17,774 nt of DNA from Methylococcus sp. UBA6136 (GTDB taxonomy: Bacteria > Pseudomonadota > Gammaproteobacteria > Methylococcales > Methylococcaceae): NCBI GenBank assembly GCA_002423305.1, contig DIVI01000078.1, positions 1-17,774 of the forward strand, written 5' to 3'. This document shows positions 13,271 through 17,774 of the stretch, in pieces; within the stretch, counting starts at the first letter, position 1; every line of letters begins with the position of its first letter. The notes under the pieces are model-generated. The model was not told the DNA's origin. It ran no database searches and saw only the letters and a program-made list of their open reading frames with translations. Position numbers and translations under genes: made by a program.

Positions 13271-13761
13271 CGCGCCACATCATTTCCATCCTTATCGAGA
13301 ACGAAGCTGGCGCACTCTCGCGTGTTGCCGGTCTTTTCTCCGCTCGAGGCTATAACATCGAAACCCTGACGGTCGCGCCCACCGAGGACGGATCCTTGTC
13401 CAGAATGACCATCGTCACTTCGGGCAGCGATGAAATCGTCGAGCAGATCACCAAGCAGCTGAACAAGCTGATCGATGTAGTCAAGTTGATCGATCTGTCG
13501 GAGTCCTCCCACATCGAGCGTGAGCTCATGATGGTCAAGGTCCGGGCGTCTGGCCCCATGCGGGACGAGGTCAAGCGGCTCTGTGATATCTTTCGCGGCA
13601 GCATCCTGGACGTGACCCCGACGACCTATGTCATCGAACTCACCGGTGAAAAGTCCAAGCTGGATGCCTTTCTGCGGACCATCAGTGAAGACCTGATCAT
13701 CGAAGTGGTTCGCTCCGGCACCACCGGCATGCTTCGCGGCGAGCGTGGATTACACGCCTGA
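13267..13761 (+). CDS. ilvH: Acetolactate synthase, regulatory (small) subunit
   Basis: The 164-residue protein has the N-terminal ACT domain HIISILIENEAGALSRVAGLF (residues 4-24) followed by the family block ARGYNIETLTVAPTEDG. A second alpha/beta domain follows, with RELMMVKVRASG and DVTPTTYVIELTGE. It binds the large subunit, raises its activity and confers feedback inhibition by valine. Asn12 and Gly15 occupy the positions of E. coli IlvH Asn11 and Gly14, where mutations abolish valine sensitivity. This suggests the enzyme is valine-inhibited (inference). The ATG overlaps the ilvI stop by four bases, and an AGGGAG site lies in the end of ilvI. The ilvC start is 37 bases after its stop. Confidence 0.95.
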   Translation: MTRHIISILIENEAGALSRVAGLFSARGYNIETLTVAPTEDGSLSRMTIVTSGSDEIVEQITKQLNKLIDVVKLIDLSESSHIERELMMVKVRASGPMRDEVKRLCDIFRGSILDVTPTTYVIELTGEKSKLDAFLRTISEDLIIEVVRSGTTGMLRGERGLHA

Positions 13762-13798
13762 TTTTCAATCTGAACGTATCATCATTCGAGGAACTTAC

Positions 13799-14815
<1,017 letters not shown>

Positions 14816-14837
14816 TCGCTCGAAGAATCGATTATGC

Positions 14838-14869
14838 AAAGGGTGGGCTGGTCTCACCCTTTCTTGTTT
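14838..14869 (+). terminator. Rho-independent terminator after ilvC
   Basis: AAAGGGTG (14838-14845) pairs perfectly with CACCCTTT (14855-14862) across a 9-base loop. The stem is followed by CTTGTTT, a moderate U-tract. It is placed 22 bases after the ilvC stop and before pssA. It probably ends most ilvIHC transcripts, allowing partial read-through to pssA. Confidence 0.7.
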
Positions 14870-14951
14870 GGGCTCAGCTGAACGGATCAGCGCCCGGTCA
14901 AGCGGCATCAGTCTCCAAGCTTTCCCCCAACCTGTGATGTCCGGATTTGCG

Positions 14952-15701
14952 ATGGAACAGAATATTCCCAAGAAAAATCGTCGGCGCGGCATCTACCTGT
15001 TGCCGAATCTTTTCACAACGGCGGCGCTCTTTGCCGGCTTCTACGCCATTACCGCTGCCATGAATGGCCAGTACGAGGTCGCTGCCATTTCCATTTTTCT
15101 CGCCATGGTACTGGATGGCCTGGATGGACGCGTTGCCAGACTCACCAATACCGAAAGTGCTTTCGGAGCTGAATACGACAGCATGGCCGACATGATTTCG
15201 TTCGGCGCGGCGCCGGCGCTGGTGATGTATTCCTGGGTGCTGTCCAGTCTCGGCAAGCTGGGCTGGGTGGCGGTGTTTGTCCATGCGGCCGGCGCAGCGC
15301 TGCGCCTGGCGCGATTTAATACGCAGATCGATACCCAGGACAAACGATATTTTCAGGGACTGCCCAGTCCGTCCGCTGCAGCCATTCTCGCCGGGTTCAT
15401 CTGGGTCTGCGTGACCCATGACATTGCTCCCGATTCAGTCAAATATGTGGCCGTCGGCCTGTCGATCTTCACCGGATTGGTGATGGTGAGCAATTTCCGT
15501 TATTACAGCTTCAAGCAGATCGATTTCCGCGGGCGAGTGTCGTTCATTTGGGCGATCCTGATTATGCTGGTGTTCGCTTTCCTGTTTACCAATCCGCCAT
15601 TGGTCTTGTTCACGCTGTTTACCTGCTACGCGATATCGGGGCTGGTCTTGACCCTGGTGCTTCGCCGTCGCATGCGTTCCGAACGGGGCGCCAAGGTCTG
15701 A
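14952..15701 (+). CDS. pssA: CDP-diacylglycerol-serine O-phosphatidyltransferase (phosphatidylserine synthase)
   Basis: This is a 249-residue integral membrane protein of the CDP-alcohol phosphotransferase family. The catalytic motif spans residues 55-80: Asp55, Asp58-Gly59, Ala62-Arg63, Gly72, Asp76 and Asp80 (DGLDGRVAR ... FGAEYDSMAD). About six to eight hydrophobic helices and a basic N terminus (KKNRRRGIYLLPNLFT) surround it. It makes phosphatidylserine from CDP-diacylglycerol and serine, the precursor of phosphatidylethanolamine. This is the membrane-bound type, unlike the ribosome-associated PLD-type PssA of E. coli. The ATG at 14952 has GGA 8 bases upstream. An ATG at 14937 is possible, while the longer open frame beginning with TTG at 14868 overlaps the ilvC terminator and is rejected. 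Its place between ilvC and leuA is a common arrangement in beta- and gammaproteobacteria. Confidence 0.93.
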   Translation: MEQNIPKKNRRRGIYLLPNLFTTAALFAGFYAITAAMNGQYEVAAISIFLAMVLDGLDGRVARLTNTESAFGAEYDSMADMISFGAAPALVMYSWVLSSLGKLGWVAVFVHAAGAALRLARFNTQIDTQDKRYFQGLPSPSAAAILAGFIWVCVTHDIAPDSVKYVAVGLSIFTGLVMVSNFRYYSFKQIDFRGRVSFIWAILIMLVFAFLFTNPPLVLFTLFTCYAISGLVLTLVLRRRMRSERGAKV

Positions 15702-15713
15702 GTCTGTGTCGGC

Positions 15714-15742
15714 TTGTCGGAGACGGTTGTGGCCTTTATAGT
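15714..15742 (+). promoter_or_regulatory. Sigma70-type promoter for leuA
   Basis: TTGTCG (15714-15719) and TATAGT (15737-15742) are separated by exactly 17 bases, just after the pssA stop. The -10 box matches the consensus at five of six positions and the -35 box at four of six. Transcription would begin near 15749, giving leuA a leader of nearly 200 bases. Confidence 0.65.
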
Positions 15743-15748
15743 GAATCC

Positions 15749-15874
15749 ATGCGAATTCAAATCACCCCGATGCATACTTTTCTCTCTTCGTTTTCCGCTC
15801 AGGCGCCATTGGGTGCCGTGAGCCATCTCCTGCTTCAAGCATGTGAGCCGATGCCGGGAGTTCTGCTGCCCTGA
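15749..15874 (+). CDS. Candidate leucine-rich leader peptide upstream of leuA
   Basis: An open frame of 41 codons runs from ATG 15749 to TGA 15872-15874; an internal ATG at 15770 would give 34 residues. Its distal half reads SHLLLQACEPMPGVLLP, with three consecutive leucine codons (CTC CTG CTT) and a further pair (CTG CTG) just before the stop. This resembles leucine-responsive leader peptides of leu operons. The frame starts almost exactly at the predicted transcript start, so the first ATG would be leaderless and the second may be the real one; neither has a strong ribosome site. After the stop, possible alternative pairings exist (GATGCC 15850-15855 with GGCATC 15877-15882; GCCGGG 15853-15858 with CCCGGC 15907-15912). 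No T-run terminator is seen, so classical attenuation is not shown. Confidence 0.4.
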   Translation: MRIQITPMHTFLSSFSAQAPLGAVSHLLLQACEPMPGVLLP

Positions 15875-15945
15875 GGGGCATCAAGACACCACGCAGCAAC
15901 AGCTTCCCCGGCCAAAAAACACGAACGCAGCAAGAGGATTCCCCC

Positions 15946-17493
15946 ATGACCGACAAACTCATCATTTTTGATACGACCTTGCGCGATGGCGAGCAAAGCC
16001 CCGGCGCCTCCATGACCCGCGAGGAAAAGGTTCGCATTGCCAAGGCTCTGGAGCGCTTGCGTGTGGATGTCATCGAGGCCGGTTTCCCGGCGGCCAGCCC
16101 CGGTGATTTCGAAGGGGTACAGGCCGTTGCCCGGACCATCAGGGAGAGTGTGGTGTGCGGATTGGCTCGCGCGCTGGACAAGGATATTGATCGTGCGGGT
16201 GAGGCGCTCCGCGATGCGCCCCAGTCGCGAATCCACACCTTCATTGCCACCTCGCCGATCCACATGCAGCTGAAGTTGCGCATGTCCCCGGAGCAGGTGA
16301 TCGAGCATGCGGTCAAGGCGGTGAAGCGCGCCCGTCAGTACACCGATAATGTCGAATTTTCACCGGAAGATGCTGGCCGTTCGGAAGAGGATTTTCTCTG
16401 CCGAATTCTGGAGGCCGTGATCGATGCTGGCGCCACCACGCTGAACATCCCCGATACCGTCGGCTATAGCCTGCCTCACCAGTTCGGCCAGACCATTCTG
16501 CGCTTGCGCGAACGCATTCCCAACGCCGACAAGGCGATTTTCTCCGTGCATTGTCACAATGACCTCGGCCTTGCGGTGGCCAATTCACTGTCCGCCGTGC
16601 TCAACGGCGCTCGTCAGGTGGAGTGCACCATCAACGGCCTTGGTGAGCGAGCCGGCAACGCGGCGCTGGAAGAAGTGGTCATGGCGATCACGACCCGCAA
16701 GGACGTGTTTCCCTGTCATGTGGACATCGATACCCGCGAAATCGTGACTTGTTCCAAGCTTGTATCCAGTATTACCGGTTTCCCGGTGCAACCCAACAAG
16801 GCGATTGTCGGCGCCAATGCCTTTGCCCATGAATCCGGCATCCACCAGGACGGCGTGCTCAAGCATCGTGAAACCTATGAAATCATGCGCGCCGAGGACG
16901 TTGGCTGGACGGCCAATCGCATGGTGCTGGGCAAGCATTCCGGACGCAATGCCTTCAAGACCCGCATGCAGGAACTGGGCATCGAATTTGGTTCCGAGGC
17001 GGAACTGAATGACGCCTTCGCACGTTTCAAGGATCTTGCGGACAAGAAGCACGAAATCTTCGATGAAGACCTGCAGGCCCTCATCAGTGATGCCGCATTG
17101 GCGGCGGAAGAGGAGGGCGTGCATCTCGTTGCATTGAAGGTCTGTTCCGAAACCGGCGAGATTCCCATGGCTTCCGTTACCCTGCGCATCGATCAGGAAG
17201 AAATGACCGGAACGGCCTCGGGCGGTGGCGTGGTGGACGCCAGCCTCAAGGCAATCGAGTCTCTGGTGGGAACCCAGGCACAATTGCTGCTCTATTCCGT
17301 CAACAACATCACGACCGGCACCGACGCTCAGGGTGAGGTCACTGTCCGGTTGGAAAAAGCCGGCCGTATCGTCAATGGACAGGGCGCCGATACCGATATC
17401 GTGATTGCCTCCGCCAAGGCTTATATCCATGCCGTGAATCGGCTGCGGGCTCCGAGTCAACGGATGCATCCCCAGGTTGCGGGCGACGTCTGA
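15946..17493 (+). CDS. leuA: 2-isopropylmalate synthase
   Basis: The 515-residue protein is the standard LeuA type 1. It begins with the substrate-binding block FDTTLRDGEQSPGASM (residues 8-23). The metal-binding His-x-His appears in SVHCHNDLGLAVANS (about 200-214), followed by the INGLGERAGNAALEE signature. A linker region leads to a C-terminal regulatory domain (about 385-500; VASVTLRI-like strand, GTASGGGVVDASLKAIE) that binds leucine for feedback inhibition. The enzyme joins acetyl-CoA and 2-ketoisovalerate, the first committed step to leucine; its substrate comes from the ilv genes just upstream. AGAGG at 15933-15937 stands before ATG 15946. The 244-base gap upstream holds its promoter and the candidate leader ORF. 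The next gene begins 19 bases after its stop. Confidence 0.96.
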   Translation: MTDKLIIFDTTLRDGEQSPGASMTREEKVRIAKALERLRVDVIEAGFPAASPGDFEGVQAVARTIRESVVCGLARALDKDIDRAGEALRDAPQSRIHTFIATSPIHMQLKLRMSPEQVIEHAVKAVKRARQYTDNVEFSPEDAGRSEEDFLCRILEAVIDAGATTLNIPDTVGYSLPHQFGQTILRLRERIPNADKAIFSVHCHNDLGLAVANSLSAVLNGARQVECTINGLGERAGNAALEEVVMAITTRKDVFPCHVDIDTREIVTCSKLVSSITGFPVQPNKAIVGANAFAHESGIHQDGVLKHRETYEIMRAEDVGWTANRMVLGKHSGRNAFKTRMQELGIEFGSEAELNDAFARFKDLADKKHEIFDEDLQALISDAALAAEEEGVHLVALKVCSETGEIPMASVTLRIDQEEMTGTASGGGVVDASLKAIESLVGTQAQLLLYSVNNITTGTDAQGEVTVRLEKAGRIVNGQGADTDIVIASAKAYIHAVNRLRAPSQRMHPQVAGDV

Positions 17494-17512
17494 GCGATCC
17501 GATCCACTCAAG

Positions 17513-17774
17513 ATGAGTCGCCCTGATCCACGACATGATCGCCTGCAGACCATGGGCATTGACATCTGGACGCCGCGGTTTCCCGTACCCAACGGACCTA
17601 CGTCCTGCTTATTCATGACCGACCCCACCGAAGCGTTGTCGGAAGGCGTTCAATCCTTGGTTCTCGATTGGGATGAACTCGAGCAATGCGTTCGTGATTG
17701 CACTCGCTGCACCTTGCACGAAACCCGCACGCAAACCGTGTTTGGGGTTGGCAGCCGACAGGCAAAATGGATGT
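17513..17774 (+). CDS. Uracil-DNA glycosylase family 4, N-terminal part (3' truncated by window)
   Basis: An open frame from ATG 17513 runs off the window after 87 codons. It opens MSRPDPRHDRLQTMGIDIW, contains the CTRC pair (the first two of the four cysteines that hold the iron-sulfur cluster in this family) and continues HETRTQTVFGVGSRQAKWM. That run leads into the first catalytic motif of type-4 uracil-DNA glycosylases, where GEAPG would follow just beyond the window end. Such enzymes excise uracil from DNA, starting base-excision repair. In many relatives the gene adjoins rimI/tsaB, which cannot be tested here. The region between the start and the cysteines (about residues 20-55) is variable, as in other proteobacterial members. 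The ribosome site is weak, and translation may depend on read-through from leuA 19 bases upstream. Confidence 0.85.
   Translation, partial: MSRPDPRHDRLQTMGIDIWTPRFPVPNGPTSCLFMTDPTEALSEGVQSLVLDWDELEQCVRDCTRCTLHETRTQTVFGVGSRQAKWM

Noticed and set aside
13745..13798. N-terminal extension of ilvC from ATG 13745
   Set aside because: It overlaps the end of ilvH and exceeds the standard 338-residue class-I length. The ATG at 13799 has a ribosome site.
14868..14951. N-terminal extension of pssA from TTG 14868
   Set aside because: The start would lie at the edge of the ilvC terminator, adds 28 residues without family character and has no ribosome site.
16585..17628. Long - strand ORF (347 codons) opposite leuA
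   Set aside because: It covers the conserved leuA coding region in the antisense direction and shows no domain. It is an antisense shadow.

Overview
The window reads as chromosomal DNA of a moderately GC-rich gammaproteobacterium. The evidence is the gene order ilvI-ilvH-ilvC-pssA-leuA, a BepA-type periplasmic protease, a DsrEFH/TusDCB plus DsrC sulfur-relay set, and three enzymes that return glyoxylate carbon to 3-phosphoglycerate. The last two groups together would suit an autotrophic sulfur oxidiser of the Halothiobacillus/Ectothiorhodospira kind. That is inference: no RuBisCO, Sox or DsrAB gene lies in the window.

Left part (1-3417): the 3' end of hemL, then a very long coiled-coil DUF349 protein on the + strand, facing a small DUF2892 membrane protein on the - strand. 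A shared hairpin lies between the two convergent genes.

Middle part (3535-9689, all - strand): in transcription order these are bepA, a serine-glyoxylate aminotransferase, an AT-rich lipoprotein, a REP-associated tyrosine transposase (RAYT), a hydroxypyruvate/glyoxylate reductase and a D-glycerate 3-kinase. The aminotransferase, reductase and kinase are consecutive steps of the 2-phosphoglycolate (C2, photorespiratory) salvage route. Between the first and second of these steps sits an island that holds the RAYT, the lipoprotein and three copies of a 33-nt REP-like palindromic repeat.

Right part (9764-17774, all + strand): a tightly packed four-gene tusD/C/B (dsrEFH)-dsrC operon, whose DsrC has both C-terminal redox cysteines. 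It is followed by a tiny membrane-anchored two-cysteine protein. Next come the branched-chain amino acid genes ilvI-ilvH-ilvC, a terminator, pssA (phosphatidylserine synthase), leuA, and the start of a family-4 uracil-DNA glycosylase cut by the window edge. IlvI, IlvH and IlvC make the valine/isoleucine precursors, and LeuA diverts 2-ketoisovalerate to leucine.

The most suggestive unexplained signals are in two leaders. A perfect hairpin with a T-run sits between the likely ilvI promoter and its GTG start. A leucine-codon-bearing upstream ORF lies between a good leuA promoter and leuA, with competing hairpins. Neither proves a new system. The clearest biological stories are the C2-salvage cluster split by a REP/RAYT island and the stand-alone two-cysteine DsrC.
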